A DNA stretch of 64,000 bases from UBA7803 sp041395905 (GTDB lineage: Bacteria; Pseudomonadota; Gammaproteobacteria; Pseudomonadales; Azotimanducaceae), in assembly GCA_041395905.1 (NCBI GenBank), contig JAWKZP010000010.1:62001-126000 (forward strand). Direction: 5' to 3'. The notes beneath the pieces were generated by a model. It saw only the letters and a list, made by a program, of their open reading frames with translations, was not told the origin of the DNA and made no database searches. Shown in pieces: positions 42,318-51,350 of this stretch. A program made the translations under genes and the position numbers. Numbering within the stretch: the first letter of the stretch is position 1; each line of letters opens with the position of its first letter.

Positions 42318-43817
42318 CTAGCAGCGGGAGGCCGGAGCCGTCGCCTCAGATGTGAGGTACGGCTGCCGCAGCCGCTCTTTGTACAGCTTGCCGGTCTGAT
42401 GGCGCGGCAGCGCATCGTGAAAATCGACACTCTTCGGGCACTTCAGATGCGCCAGGCGTGCGCGGCAGTGGCTGATGAGCTCGGTTTCGTTCGCGGCTGC
42501 GCCGGGCACGAGCTCTACGGCTGCCTTGACGGCCTCGCCGAACTCCTCGTCGGGAATGCCGAATACTGCGGCATCCTGAACCGCGGGGTGCTCGAGCAGC
42601 ACGTCCTCCACCTCGCGCGGGTAGATGTTCACCCCACCGGAGATGATCATGTGCGAGGCGCGGTCGGTGAGGTAGAGGTAGCCCTCGGCGTCGACGTAGC
42701 CGATGTCTCCCAGCGTCGACCAGCCGTGCGCGTCGTAGGCCGCCGCTGTCTTGGCCGGATCCTTGTAGTACTCGAAGCGTGGCCCCCCGGCGAAGAACAC
42801 GCGGCCGGGACGGCCGGCCGGCACCTCGGCGCCGTCGTCGTCGAGGATGTGCAGCTCGCCGAGGATCGGCCGGCCCACGGACCCCGGGTGCTCGAGCCAT
42901 TCCTGCGGGGAGATTGCCGTCTGGCCGTTGCCTTCGGTGCCCGAGTAGTACTCGTGGAGAATCGGCCCCCACCATTCCAGCATCTGCCGTTTGACGTGCA
43001 CGGGACAGGGCGCGGCTGCATGCACGGCAACGCGGTGCGAGGAAAGATCGTGCCGGTGGCGGATCTCCTGGGGCAGGCGCAGCAGGCGCACGAACATGGT
43101 GGGCACCCACTGGCTGTGGCTGATCCGGTAGCGTTCGATCAGGGCCAGGCTGCCGGCGGCGTCGAAGCGCGGCATGATCACGCTGGTGGCACCGGAGCGA
43201 TGCATCATGGCGTTGTAGCGCAGCGGCGCCGAGTGATACAGCGGCGCGGTGGAAAGGTACCGGGCACTGGCATCGATCTGGTGCAGGGTCAGGCGGCGGC
43301 GGAACAGCTCCGAGACGCTGCCGAGCGCAGCCCCGGGGGTACTGGCGCGCACGCCCTTGGGTTTGCCGGTGGTACCTGAGGAATACAGCATCTCCGCCCC
43401 TTCGGCGGCATCAGCGATGAGCGTTTCGGGCTCTGCCGCGATGGTCTGCCGCCAGGATTCCAGAGACAACCGGAGCGCCTGCGGGGCGTCAACGGCCTTC
43501 TCGGCCTGCGCGTCGCTGCACACCAGCAGGCGCGCGTCGCAGTCCTCGAGGATGTGCCGTACCTCACGGGCCTGGAACTGGGCGCTGATGGGGGTGTAGT
43601 AGAGTCCGGCGAGCTGCGCCGCCCAGAACAGCAACAGGGTATCGGCGTGGTTTTCGGCCAGCAGCACCAGTCCATCGCCCGTCTGCAGGCCCTGGCGGCG
43701 CAGGAACCGGGCACCCTTGAGCATCAGGCTGCCCAGCTCACCGTAGCTGACGGAGTGTCCGTCGAAATGCCAGGCCGGTCGCTGCGGCGCGCGTTCCGCC
43801 CAGTAGAGCGGGTGCAG
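42318..43817 (-). CDS. acyl-CoA synthetase (AMP-forming) with an unusual start codon
   Basis: An AMP-dependent ligase. The ATP loop is YSSGTTGKPKGV, the A5 motif YSGTEGNGQT, A7 STLGDIGYVDAEGYLYLTDR, A8 MIISGGVNIYPREVED, and the C-terminal lysine sits in HQTGKLYKERL. The first ATG (43724) would cut off a conserved N terminus: upstream in frame is HPLYWAERAPQRPAWHFDGH, which is clearly native. The only possible starts for it are CTG 43817 or ATA 43826, the latter 6 nt after a GGGGG. It follows the DUF1820 gene by 5 nt. The acyl substrate is not known; fatty or aromatic acids are likely. Confidence 0.88.
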   Translation of the reverse strand: MHPLYWAERAPQRPAWHFDGHSVSYGELGSLMLKGARFLRRQGLQTGDGLVLLAENHADTLLLFWAAQLAGLYYTPISAQFQAREVRHILEDCDARLLVCSDAQAEKAVDAPQALRLSLESWRQTIAAEPETLIADAAEGAEMLYSSGTTGKPKGVRASTPGAALGSVSELFRRRLTLHQIDASARYLSTAPLYHSAPLRYNAMMHRSGATSVIMPRFDAAGSLALIERYRISHSQWVPTMFVRLLRLPQEIRHRHDLSSHRVAVHAAAPCPVHVKRQMLEWWGPILHEYYSGTEGNGQTAISPQEWLEHPGSVGRPILGELHILDDDGAEVPAGRPGRVFFAGGPRFEYYKDPAKTAAAYDAHGWSTLGDIGYVDAEGYLYLTDRASHMIISGGVNIYPREVEDVLLEHPAVQDAAVFGIPDEEFGEAVKAAVELVPGAAANETELISHCRARLAHLKCPKSVDFHDALPRHQTGKLYKERLRQPYLTSEATAPASRC

Positions 43818-43822
43818 CGGGC

Positions 43823-44158
43823 CTATGACTTGCCCCCGTCGCTGGGCATCGGCATGGGGAACGGGGTGACGTTGCCGCCCTTGCTGTCGGTGACCTTGGC
43901 CACGCCTTCCTTTTCCACCTCGTCGATGCGGATTACCGCGTGCATGGGTATGAAGCTGCGCTGCACGCCCTCGAACTCGTTGCGCAGCTTCTCCTCACCC
44001 GGGTCGATGACCACCTTGCTGCGGCTGCCGAACACGTAGTCCTCGACCTCGATGAAGCCATACAGGTCGCTCTGGTAGATCGCGCGGGCGTAGACCTCGT
44101 AGACCTGCCCCTGGCTGTGGAACAGCACCTTGTATATGTGTTTGTCGGAATCGCTCAT
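43823..44158 (-). CDS. DUF1820 family protein
   Basis: A 111-aa cytoplasmic protein matching the gammaproteobacterial DUF1820 pattern: HIYKVLFHSQGQVYEVYAR, YQSDLYGFIEVEDYVFG, and SFIPMHAVIRIDEVEKEG. Function is not established; the family is frequently beside miaB, as here. A divergent promoter pair separates it from miaB. The acyl-CoA synthetase follows almost directly on the same transcript. Confidence 0.92.
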   Translation of the reverse strand: MSDSDKHIYKVLFHSQGQVYEVYARAIYQSDLYGFIEVEDYVFGSRSKVVIDPGEEKLRNEFEGVQRSFIPMHAVIRIDEVEKEGVAKVTDSKGGNVTPFPMPMPSDGGKS

Positions 44159-44188
44159 TACCGCTCCGTCAGGGGAATGCAGTGGCTG

Positions 44189-44216
44189 TATATAGAGGTG
44201 ACGGTGGAAAATTCAA
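44189..44216 (-). promoter_or_regulatory. sigma-70-type promoter for DUF1820-acyl-CoA synthetase
   Basis: On the minus strand TTGAAT (44216-44211) and TATATA (44194-44189) are separated by 16 bp, in the 150-bp gap upstream of the DUF1820 start. It overlaps the miaB promoter on the other strand. Confidence 0.55.
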
Positions 44217-44227
44217 GCCACTATAAT
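44198..44227 (+). promoter_or_regulatory. sigma-70-type promoter for miaB
   Basis: A perfect -10 TATAAT at 44222-44227 with GTGACG at 44198-44203 as -35, spacing 18 bp. Transcription would begin near 44234 and leave a leader of about 75 nt before the TTG start. AT-rich sequence here stands out in a GC-rich genome. Confidence 0.6.
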
Positions 44228-44310
44228 TTTCGCCCCCATGCGCGGCCCCAGCTTGCGGCTGCGGCACCGTCGCGCGCGGGCACGGATGCAGTAGATCGGG
44301 AAACGCGGAC

Positions 44311-45675
44311 TTGCGCAAGAAACTATTCATAAAAACCCACGGTTGTCAGATGAACGAGTACGACTCGTCGCGCATGGCAGACCTGCTGGGCGAGAGTCAC
44401 GGCTACGAGCTCGTCGCTGAGCCGGAGCAGGCCGATCTGATTCTGCTGAACACCTGCTCGATCCGTGAAAAGGCTGCGGAAAAAGTGTTTCATCAGCTGG
44501 GCCGCTGGAAGCGGCTGAAGGCTGCAAATCCCGACCTGGTGATCGGCGTTGGAGGCTGCGTCGCAAGTCAGGAGGGCGAGGCCATCCGCCGACGGGCCCC
44601 CCACGTGGACATGGTGTTCGGTCCCCAGACTCTGCATCGGCTGCCTGAAATGCTTGAAAGCCGGGCGCGCAGCGTGGAGCTCGTGCCGCTGGTCGACGTG
44701 AGCTTTCCGGAGATCGAGAAGTTCGACCGATTGCCCGAACCCTGCGCGGACGGACCGAGCGCCTTCGTCTCGGTGATGGAGGGCTGCAGCAAATACTGCA
44801 GCTTCTGCGTCGTGCCCTACACGCGCGGCGAGGAAGTCAGCCGCCCGGTCGCGGACGTGATGGCCGAGGTGGTCGCGCTGGCGCGGCAGGGCGTGCGCGA
44901 GATCAACCTGCTCGGCCAGAATGTCAACGCCTATCAGGGCGAGGTCGACGGCGACCGCGCGGACCTGGCAGAGCTGATTCACTACGTGGCCGAGGTGCCC
45001 GGGATCGATCGGATACGCTTCACCACGTCGCACCCGCTGGAGTTCACGGACACCCTGATCGAGGCGTTTTCCGAGGTCCCTGCACTGGTAAACCACCTGC
45101 ACCTGCCGGTCCAGTCCGGCTCCGATCGCATTCTTGCCCTGATGAAGCGCGGCCACAGCGCGGCCGAGTACCGGGAACGGATCAGCCGGCTGCGCGAGGT
45201 GCGGCCGAACATCAGCCTGTCGTCGGATTTCATCGTGGGTTTCCCAGGCGAAACCGACGCCGACTTCGAGGACACCATGCGGCTGATCGAGGACATCGGT
45301 TTCGATGCCTCGTTCAGCTTCGTGTACAGCGCCCGCCCGGGCACCCCGGCGGCAGCGCTGCCGGACCCGACCCCGCTCGAAGTCAAGAAGGCCCGGCTCG
45401 CTCGCCTGCAGGCCACCATCCGCGCCCAGGCGGATGCCATCTCCGCGGCCATGGTGGGTACGACTCAGCGTGTGCTGGTCACGGGCTACTCGCGCCGTCA
45501 GGAGGGCGCAGCCAGCGCCACCGGCGCGCCCATCGAGCTGGCCGCGCGTACCGAGAACAACCGGGTGGTCAACTTCCAGGCCGCGGACGCGGCTCTGATC
45601 GGTAACTTCGCTCTCGTCGAAATCGACGAGGCCCTCGCGAACTCCCTGCGCGGAACGCTGCGCGCCGACACATAA
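44311..45675 (+). CDS. miaB: tRNA-2-methylthio-N6-dimethylallyladenosine synthase
   Basis: A 454-aa radical-SAM methylthiotransferase. The N-terminal domain has the three auxiliary-cluster cysteines in THGCQMNEYDS, NTCSIREKA and GGCVASQEG. The radical-SAM motif is GCSKYCSFCVVPYTRG (CxxxCxxC). A TRAM domain follows, ending VEIDEALANSLRG. It adds the methylthio group to i6A37 of tRNAs that read UNN codons. The start is TTG 44311 (LRKKLFIKTHG); the next Met lies inside the Fe-S motif and would break the protein. Followed by the PhoH-like gene after about 95 nt. Confidence 0.96.
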   Translation: MRKKLFIKTHGCQMNEYDSSRMADLLGESHGYELVAEPEQADLILLNTCSIREKAAEKVFHQLGRWKRLKAANPDLVIGVGGCVASQEGEAIRRRAPHVDMVFGPQTLHRLPEMLESRARSVELVPLVDVSFPEIEKFDRLPEPCADGPSAFVSVMEGCSKYCSFCVVPYTRGEEVSRPVADVMAEVVALARQGVREINLLGQNVNAYQGEVDGDRADLAELIHYVAEVPGIDRIRFTTSHPLEFTDTLIEAFSEVPALVNHLHLPVQSGSDRILALMKRGHSAAEYRERISRLREVRPNISLSSDFIVGFPGETDADFEDTMRLIEDIGFDASFSFVYSARPGTPAAALPDPTPLEVKKARLARLQATIRAQADAISAAMVGTTQRVLVTGYSRRQEGAASATGAPIELAARTENNRVVNFQAADAALIGNFALVEIDEALANSLRGTLRADT

Positions 45676-45769
45676 ACTTCAATTGACACACCGGGCCGGA
45701 GGGATATCCTTCGGAAATTGTTCCCGAACAGGCGTTGAATTGAGCGAAAACTCCTCCCGGGTGGTTCCA

Positions 45770-46855
45770 ATGACCACCAGCATTGCCCTGGAACCCAACG
45801 ACTCCACTCGTCTCGCCGCGTTGTGCGGTCCCTTCGATCAGAACCTGAAACACCTCGAGAAGCGCCTGGGGGTGCATATCCGCAATCGCGGCAATCAGTT
45901 TCAGATCAGCGGACCGGAAGGCCGCATCCGGGCGGCGAGCGCGCTGGTATCGCAGCTGTATCGCGAAACGCTGCACAGCGACAGCATCGAGCCGGATCAG
46001 GTGCATCTGTTTCTGCAGGAATCCGGGGTGGACGACCTCCTGGCCCGCGAGCAGGCGCGAGAGCCAGCGCGGGAGCCAGCGCGGGAGCCGGTGCGTGTGG
46101 CCGCGCGTGCGTCTGCGGGTGACGGGGAGGCCCGCGACGATGGCGGGGAGCTGGTAATTCGAACCGGCCGCAAGACCGTCAAGCCGCGCGGCGTCAATCA
46201 GACCCGCTACGTGAGGGCGATACGCGAGCACGACGTGAACTTCGGCATCGGGCCCGCAGGCACCGGCAAGACCTATCTCGCCGTCGCCTGCGCCGTCGAG
46301 GCGCTGGAGACTCAGCGGGTGTCGCGCATTCTGCTGGTTCGGCCGGCGGTAGAGGCGGGCGAGAAATTGGGCTTCCTGCCGGGCGACCTGGCACAGAAGA
46401 TCGACCCGTACCTGCGGCCGCTGTATGACGCGCTCTACGAGATGATGGGTGTCGAACGGGTCAACAAGTACATCGAGCGCAACATCATCGAAGTCGCTCC
46501 GCTCGCTTACATGCGCGGGCGAACGCTGAACAATGCCTTCATCATTCTGGACGAGAGCCAGAACACCACGATCGAGCAGATGAAGATGTTCCTGACCCGG
46601 ATCGGCTTCGGCTCCACGGCGGTGATTACCGGCGACATCACCCAGATCGACCTGCCCCGCGGCCAGAAGTCCGGGCTGGTCAACGTGCGTGGTGTGCTCA
46701 AGGGTGTGGAAGGCATCAGCTTCACCCACTTCGGCTCCCGCGACGTGGTGCGGCATCCGCTGGTGCAGAAGATCGTCGAAGCCTACGCGTCGTACGAAGA
46801 TGTCGATCTGCGGGGCGACCAGCCGGCGGCCGACCCGGGCAGAGATGCCGGTTGA
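45770..46855 (+). CDS. ybeZ: PhoH-like ATPase YbeZ
   Basis: A 361-aa PhoH family protein. The N-terminal KH-like region is KHLEKRLGVHIRNRGNQFQI; the ATPase core has Walker A IGPAGTGKTYLA, VRPAVEAGEKLGFLPGDL and Walker B IILDESQNTT, as in all YbeZ. The linker contains repeated EPAREPAREPVR units, encoded by short direct repeats at about 46056-46090. It works with YbeY in ribosome/RNA metabolism. The start is ATG 45770; a TTG at 45740 is possible. It overlaps ybeY by 11 nt. Confidence 0.93.
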   Translation: MTTSIALEPNDSTRLAALCGPFDQNLKHLEKRLGVHIRNRGNQFQISGPEGRIRAASALVSQLYRETLHSDSIEPDQVHLFLQESGVDDLLAREQAREPAREPAREPVRVAARASAGDGEARDDGGELVIRTGRKTVKPRGVNQTRYVRAIREHDVNFGIGPAGTGKTYLAVACAVEALETQRVSRILLVRPAVEAGEKLGFLPGDLAQKIDPYLRPLYDALYEMMGVERVNKYIERNIIEVAPLAYMRGRTLNNAFIILDESQNTTIEQMKMFLTRIGFGSTAVITGDITQIDLPRGQKSGLVNVRGVLKGVEGISFTHFGSRDVVRHPLVQKIVEAYASYEDVDLRGDQPAADPGRDAG

Positions 46856-47315
46856 GGTCCAGATTGCCACCGACGAGCCTGCCCCCGCCCCGGAACTGAT
46901 CGAGCGCTGGGCGCAGGGCGCTCTCAGCTGCCTGGATGGACCGGATGCCGGCGCGGCCGATATGCAGGCGGCCGAGCTGTGTGTGCGCGTCGTCACGGCC
47001 GGGGAGTCGCGCCAGCTAAACGCCGCGTATCGGCACATCGACAAACCCACCAACGTCCTCAGCTTTCCCGCTGACGTCGCGCTGCCCGACGTGCGGGTGC
47101 TCGGCGACATCGTGGTGTGCGCGGCCGTCGTGGCCGCGGAGGCCGCAGCTCAGGGCAAGCGCCTAGAGGACCACTTTGCGCACATGATCGTGCATGGCGT
47201 TCTGCATCTTTTGGGGTACGATCACGATCAGGGGGATGAAGCAGAACGAATGGAATCACTAGAAAGGGAGATACTGGGCCGCTTCGACATCGCGGACCCG
47301 TACCAGCCGGCATGA
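46845..47315 (+). CDS. ybeY: endoribonuclease YbeY
   Basis: A 156-aa metalloprotein. The zinc motif HGVLHLLGYDH (HxxxHxxxxDH) is intact, preceded by KPTNVLSFPAD, both diagnostic. It takes part in 16S rRNA 3' maturation and ribosome quality control. Its ATG lies inside the end of ybeZ, and its stop overlaps the corC start, so the three are translationally coupled. Confidence 0.96.
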   Translation: MPVEVQIATDEPAPAPELIERWAQGALSCLDGPDAGAADMQAAELCVRVVTAGESRQLNAAYRHIDKPTNVLSFPADVALPDVRVLGDIVVCAAVVAAEAAAQGKRLEDHFAHMIVHGVLHLLGYDHDQGDEAERMESLEREILGRFDIADPYQPA

Positions 47316-48145
47316 GCGAGAACGGGGAATCGGCACCGCGAAGAACGGTGCTGGAATGGTTATCGGATCTGTTCAGCGACGAACCTGCGGATCGCAGCGA
47401 GCTCATGGAGGTGCTGCGTGACGCGGCGGACCGTCAGATCATGGACGCCGAAGCACTCAACATCATCTTCGGCGCCCTGCAGGTATCCGACATGCAGGCC
47501 CGCGACATCATGGTGCCGCGCACCCAGCTGGTGTGCCTGAAGATCAGCGACTCCATCGATGCGCTGCTCGCCACCATCATCGAGTCTCAGCACTCGCGCT
47601 ATCCGGTGATCGGTGATGACCTCGACGACATCAAAGGCATACTGCACGCGAAGGACCTGTTGCCGCTGGCGCGCAGTGGCGAGCGCGGGAGCTTCGATCT
47701 GAAGGACTGCATCCGCCAGGCTGCGGTGGTGCCCGAGAGCAAGCGCCTCAACATCCTGCTGCAGGAATTTCGCCGCACCCGCAATCACATGGCGGTGGTG
47801 GTGGACGAGTACGGCCAGGTCTCCGGCGTCGTGACCATCGAAGACGTGCTGGAACAGATCGTCGGCGACATCGAGGACGAGCACGACGTGGACGAGGAAT
47901 CGTTCATCAAGCAGCTCGATGAGCACACCTTCAACGTCAAGGCCACCACCGAGATCGAGGACTTCAACCAGTATTTCGACGTGGATTTCGACGACGACGA
48001 GTTCGACACCGTCGGCGGCATCGTGCTCAAGGCTTTTGGCCACGTGCCGGATCGCGGCGAGACGGTGAGCATCGACAGTTTGCGGTTCAAGGTGCTGAGC
48101 GCCGATTCGAGGCGCTTGCGGCTGCTGCAGGTCAAACGCCAGTAA
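47312..48145 (+). CDS. corC: CorC/YbeX CBS-domain protein
   Basis: A 277-aa protein with two CBS domains (about residues 66-185, including MVPRTQLVCLKISDS and MAVVVDEYGQVSGVVTIEDVLEQIVG) and a C-terminal CorC/HlyC transporter-associated domain. It lacks membrane helices, like E. coli YbeX. Linked with Mg2+/Co2+ efflux and with YbeY-dependent ribosome metabolism. ATG 47312 overlaps the ybeY stop by 4 nt. Confidence 0.95.
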   Translation: MSENGESAPRRTVLEWLSDLFSDEPADRSELMEVLRDAADRQIMDAEALNIIFGALQVSDMQARDIMVPRTQLVCLKISDSIDALLATIIESQHSRYPVIGDDLDDIKGILHAKDLLPLARSGERGSFDLKDCIRQAAVVPESKRLNILLQEFRRTRNHMAVVVDEYGQVSGVVTIEDVLEQIVGDIEDEHDVDEESFIKQLDEHTFNVKATTEIEDFNQYFDVDFDDDEFDTVGGIVLKAFGHVPDRGETVSIDSLRFKVLSADSRRLRLLQVKRQ

Positions 48146-48161
48146 TGCCCGCAGGGCAGCC

Positions 48162-49646
48162 GTGAAGTACATCCTCAGCCTGCTCTGCGGGGCGCTGCTG
48201 CCGCTGTCGCTGGCGCCGTTCGACCTCTGGCCGCTGGGCATCCTGTCCGTCTCGGCCTGGTTCCTGCTCAGCTTTCGCGATCCGCGTCACGCGCCTCTGC
48301 TGGCGTACCTGTTCGCCTTCGGCAAGTACGCGGTAGGCGCGTCCTGGGTCTACGTGTCGATCCACGTCTACGGCAATGCCTCCGTGCCGCTCGCGGTGTT
48401 TCTGGTGGGCCTGTTCGTCGCGGGGCTGGCACTGTTCGGGCTCGCGTTCGGCTGGGCGTTCCGGCTGCTGGCGCGCGGCGCGCTGCTCTCCGACGCGCTG
48501 CTGTTCGCCGTGCTGGTGGTGGCTCTCGAATGGCTGCTGACCTGGTTTCTCACGGGTTTTCCCTGGCTGTATCTGGGCTACGCGCACCTGGAGACCCCGC
48601 TGGCCGGTTTCGCGCCGGTGGGCGGCATCCTGCTGGTGGGTCTGGCAGCCGCGCTCAGCGCCACCCAGCTCGCCGTGCTGCTGCGTGGCTCCGGGCACCA
48701 GCGCCTGGTTGCCGTGGTCGTGCTGCTGGCGCTCTGGGGGTCCGGCTGGCTGCTCACGCGGCCGGCCTGGGTCACGCCGGTGAGCCAGCGGAGCGTGGCG
48801 CTGGTGCAGGGAAACATCGACCAGGGCCTGAAGTGGCGTCCCGAGAACCGGGCCAGCATCGTGCGCACCTACACCGACCTGTCGGAGCCCTACTGGGGTG
48901 TGGACCTGATGATCTGGCCGGAAGCCGCGATCACGCTGATGGCGCACGAAGCGGGTCCGGTGCTCGAGCAGCTGAGCGCGCGCGCGGCCGCAGCGGGAAC
49001 CGCCCTCGTTCTGGGGCTGCCCGCGCTCGAGCGGCTGCCGGGCGGCGAGATCGTGTTCCGCAACACGGCCGTGGCCATCGGGGACGGCAGCGGGCGCTAC
49101 GTGAAGCGCCGGCTGGTCCCCTTCGGCGAGTACGTGCCGCTCGAGGACCAGCTGCGCGGCCTCATCGAGTTTTTTGATCTGCCGATGTCGCACGCGGAGC
49201 CTGGCGCCTGGCGGCAGCCGCTGCTGCAGATCGACGGCGCCCGCGCGGCCATGGCCATCTGTTACGAGGTAGTGTATCCGGAGCTGGTGCGCGAGCAGGC
49301 ACAGCGCGCCGACGTGCTGCTGACGATTTCCAACGACACCTGGTTCGGCAGCAGCATCGGCCCGCTGCAGCACGAGCAGATGGCGCGCATGCGCGCGCTG
49401 GAGAATGGCCGCTGGATGCTGCGCGGTACCAACAACGGTGTCACCAGCATCATCGATTCCCGGGGAGCGGTGCGCGCGGCGCTGCCGCAGTTCGAAGCGG
49501 GGGTGCTGCGCGGTGAGTTTGCGCTCATGTCGGGCACCACGCCGTTCACCCGCTACGGCCAGCTGCCGCTGCTGCTGGGCATGCTGCTGTGCCTGATCGG
49601 CCTGCTGGCGCTGCGGCTGCGCGATCGACGCGCGCGTTCGCGCTGA
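48162..49646 (+). CDS. lnt: apolipoprotein N-acyltransferase
   Basis: A 494-aa inner-membrane enzyme with about six N-terminal helices and a periplasmic nitrilase-like domain. The catalytic triad is visible: Glu in IWPEAAI, Lys in VKRRLVPFGEYVPLE, Cys in AICYEVVYPE. NDTWFGSSIGPLQHEQMARMRALE is the family signature. It adds the third acyl chain to lipoproteins, of which this window encodes several. GTG start 16 nt after corC. Confidence 0.96.
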   Translation: MKYILSLLCGALLPLSLAPFDLWPLGILSVSAWFLLSFRDPRHAPLLAYLFAFGKYAVGASWVYVSIHVYGNASVPLAVFLVGLFVAGLALFGLAFGWAFRLLARGALLSDALLFAVLVVALEWLLTWFLTGFPWLYLGYAHLETPLAGFAPVGGILLVGLAAALSATQLAVLLRGSGHQRLVAVVVLLALWGSGWLLTRPAWVTPVSQRSVALVQGNIDQGLKWRPENRASIVRTYTDLSEPYWGVDLMIWPEAAITLMAHEAGPVLEQLSARAAAAGTALVLGLPALERLPGGEIVFRNTAVAIGDGSGRYVKRRLVPFGEYVPLEDQLRGLIEFFDLPMSHAEPGAWRQPLLQIDGARAAMAICYEVVYPELVREQAQRADVLLTISNDTWFGSSIGPLQHEQMARMRALENGRWMLRGTNNGVTSIIDSRGAVRAALPQFEAGVLRGEFALMSGTTPFTRYGQLPLLLGMLLCLIGLLALRLRDRRARSR

Positions 49647-49753
49647 CCGGACCCCGTGGTCGCTGCGCGCGTGGAGGCCGCTGCGGGCCGCCAGAGCGCG
49701 ATGTCGCGGTCCGGAGTCGCCAGGAATGTTCCGGAAGCGGTATCCTGAGCGCC

Positions 49754-50326
49754 ATGTCTCGACTCCATCCAGAACCGTTGCGAAGTCGTCCCCGGACCCT
49801 GTGGCTGCGGTGGCCGGTCGCGCTGCTGCTGGTCGGCGTGCTGGGCGGCTGCGGCTTTCACCTGCGCACCTGGGACCTCGAGGCCGAATTCGAGTCGGCC
49901 TACGTCAAGGCGCCGTCGCGCAACACCTTTGCCGAGCCGCTGCGCCGGGCGCTGCGCCAGGCCGGCGTCGCGGAGGCGGCGGATCCCGGGTCGGCTGCGG
50001 TGGTCGTGGAGCTGCTGGACGAACGGCGCGAGCGGCGCAGCGTGTCGGTCTCCGACAAGGCGCGCACCGCTGAGTACGAGATGAGCATGGCGCTGCTGTT
50101 CCGGGTTCTGAATGGTGCCGGCACCGAGCTCGTGGCGCCGCAGTGGGTGGAGCGCGAGCGCGTGTACCGGGTCGACCGCGACAATCTGGTGGGCAGCAGC
50201 GAGGAGCAATCGCTGCTGCAGCGGGAGATGCAGAGCGATCTCGTGCAGCAGGTGGTGCGTACGCTCAACGGCGTCGCCTCGCGCGTGGACGCTCCGGCCA
50301 GCACGGGAACGGCGGGTGCCGGTTAG
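49754..50326 (+). CDS. lptE: LPS-assembly lipoprotein LptE
   Basis: A 190-aa outer-membrane lipoprotein. The lipobox GVLGGCGFHLR is typical: LptE usually begins its mature part CGFHLRG. The remaining beta-rich domain (EYEMSMALLFRVLN, REMQSDLVQQVVRTL) plugs LptD. It directly follows lnt after 107 bp; in most gammaproteobacteria leuS lies in this gap. Its end overlaps holA. Confidence 0.92.
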   Translation: MSRLHPEPLRSRPRTLWLRWPVALLLVGVLGGCGFHLRTWDLEAEFESAYVKAPSRNTFAEPLRRALRQAGVAEAADPGSAAVVVELLDERRERRSVSVSDKARTAEYEMSMALLFRVLNGAGTELVAPQWVERERVYRVDRDNLVGSSEEQSLLQREMQSDLVQQVVRTLNGVASRVDAPASTGTAGAG

Positions 50327-51335
50327 GCTCGAAGATCTGGACCGCTCGCTCGCCGGCGGGCTCGCCCCGGTGTACCTGATTTCCGGGGATGAGACGCTGC
50401 TGGTGGAAGAAGCCTGTGATGCGGTGCTGCGGGCCGCCCGGTCGCAGGGCTACGGCGAGCGCTCCGTGCTGCATGCCGAGGGCGGCTTCAACTGGAACGA
50501 CGTGCGCCAGGATGCGGCCAGCCTGTCGCTGTTCGCCGAGCGGCGTCTGATCGACCTGCGCGTACCGTCCGGCAAGTTCGACCGGGATGCCTCCGAGGTG
50601 CTGCGCGCCTATGCCCAGGCGCCGATGCCGGACACCGTGCTGCTGATCCGCACCGTGCGGCTGGAAGCGCGGGTGCGCAGCAGCGCCTGGTTCAAGGCCC
50701 TCGATCGAGTGGGCGTGGTGGTACTCGTCTGGCCCGTAGGGCCTGCGGAGCTGCCGCGCTGGCTAGGTGCACGTCTGCGCGCGGCCAATCTGCGCCTGAC
50801 GCAGGATGCGCTGGCCGTGCTGGCCGAACGTCTCGAAGGCAACCTGCTGGCCGCGGTTCAGGAAATCGAACGTCTCCGGCTGGCGGGACTGCCGGAGCCC
50901 GTCAGCGCCGAGGCGCTCCTCGGCGAGCTGGAGGACGCCGCGCACTACGACGCCTTCGCGCTGGTGGATGCGCTGCTGGCTGGCGATGCCGCGCGCATCA
51001 CGCGCATGCTGCGCAGCCTGAGTGAGGAAGGGGTGTCGCTGTTTGCCTTGCTCGGGGCCGTTACCGCGCAGCTGCGCCGCGCCCATGCTGGCGACAAGCT
51101 GCCGCCGCAGCGCCAGCGGCTGCTGAGCGGTTTCCTGCGCCGGATCGAGCGCCGCGGTCTGGGCATGGATGCGATTCTCGCTCAGGCCGCACTGATCGAT
51201 GCCGAGGGCAAGGGTCAGCTGCGGGGCGATGCGTGGCTGAGTTTCGAGGATCTGCTGCTGCGTCTGTGTGACGTCGACCCCTTTGCCGCTGTGACGGTAC
51301 CCGCGCACGGTACGGCAATGGCGCGCACGGCGTAG
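50316..51335 (+). CDS. holA: DNA polymerase III subunit delta
   Basis: A 339-aa clamp-loader wrench. The N terminus PVYLISGDETLLVEEACDAV and the C-terminal ALLGAVTAQLRR are the conserved parts. It opens the beta clamp during replication. GTG 50316 lies 11 nt inside the end of lptE, the usual coupled arrangement. Convergent with the RND adaptor gene (15-bp gap). Confidence 0.94.
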   Translation: MPVRLEDLDRSLAGGLAPVYLISGDETLLVEEACDAVLRAARSQGYGERSVLHAEGGFNWNDVRQDAASLSLFAERRLIDLRVPSGKFDRDASEVLRAYAQAPMPDTVLLIRTVRLEARVRSSAWFKALDRVGVVVLVWPVGPAELPRWLGARLRAANLRLTQDALAVLAERLEGNLLAAVQEIERLRLAGLPEPVSAEALLGELEDAAHYDAFALVDALLAGDAARITRMLRSLSEEGVSLFALLGAVTAQLRRAHAGDKLPPQRQRLLSGFLRRIERRGLGMDAILAQAALIDAEGKGQLRGDAWLSFEDLLLRLCDVDPFAAVTVPAHGTAMARTA

Positions 51336-51350
51336 CCGGCGCGGCAGCCG

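Noticed and set aside
46056..46090. Coding tandem repeat (EPAREPAREPVR) in ybeZ as a separate element
   Set aside because: Short in-frame repeats in a flexible linker of an otherwise normal gene; ordinary slippage.
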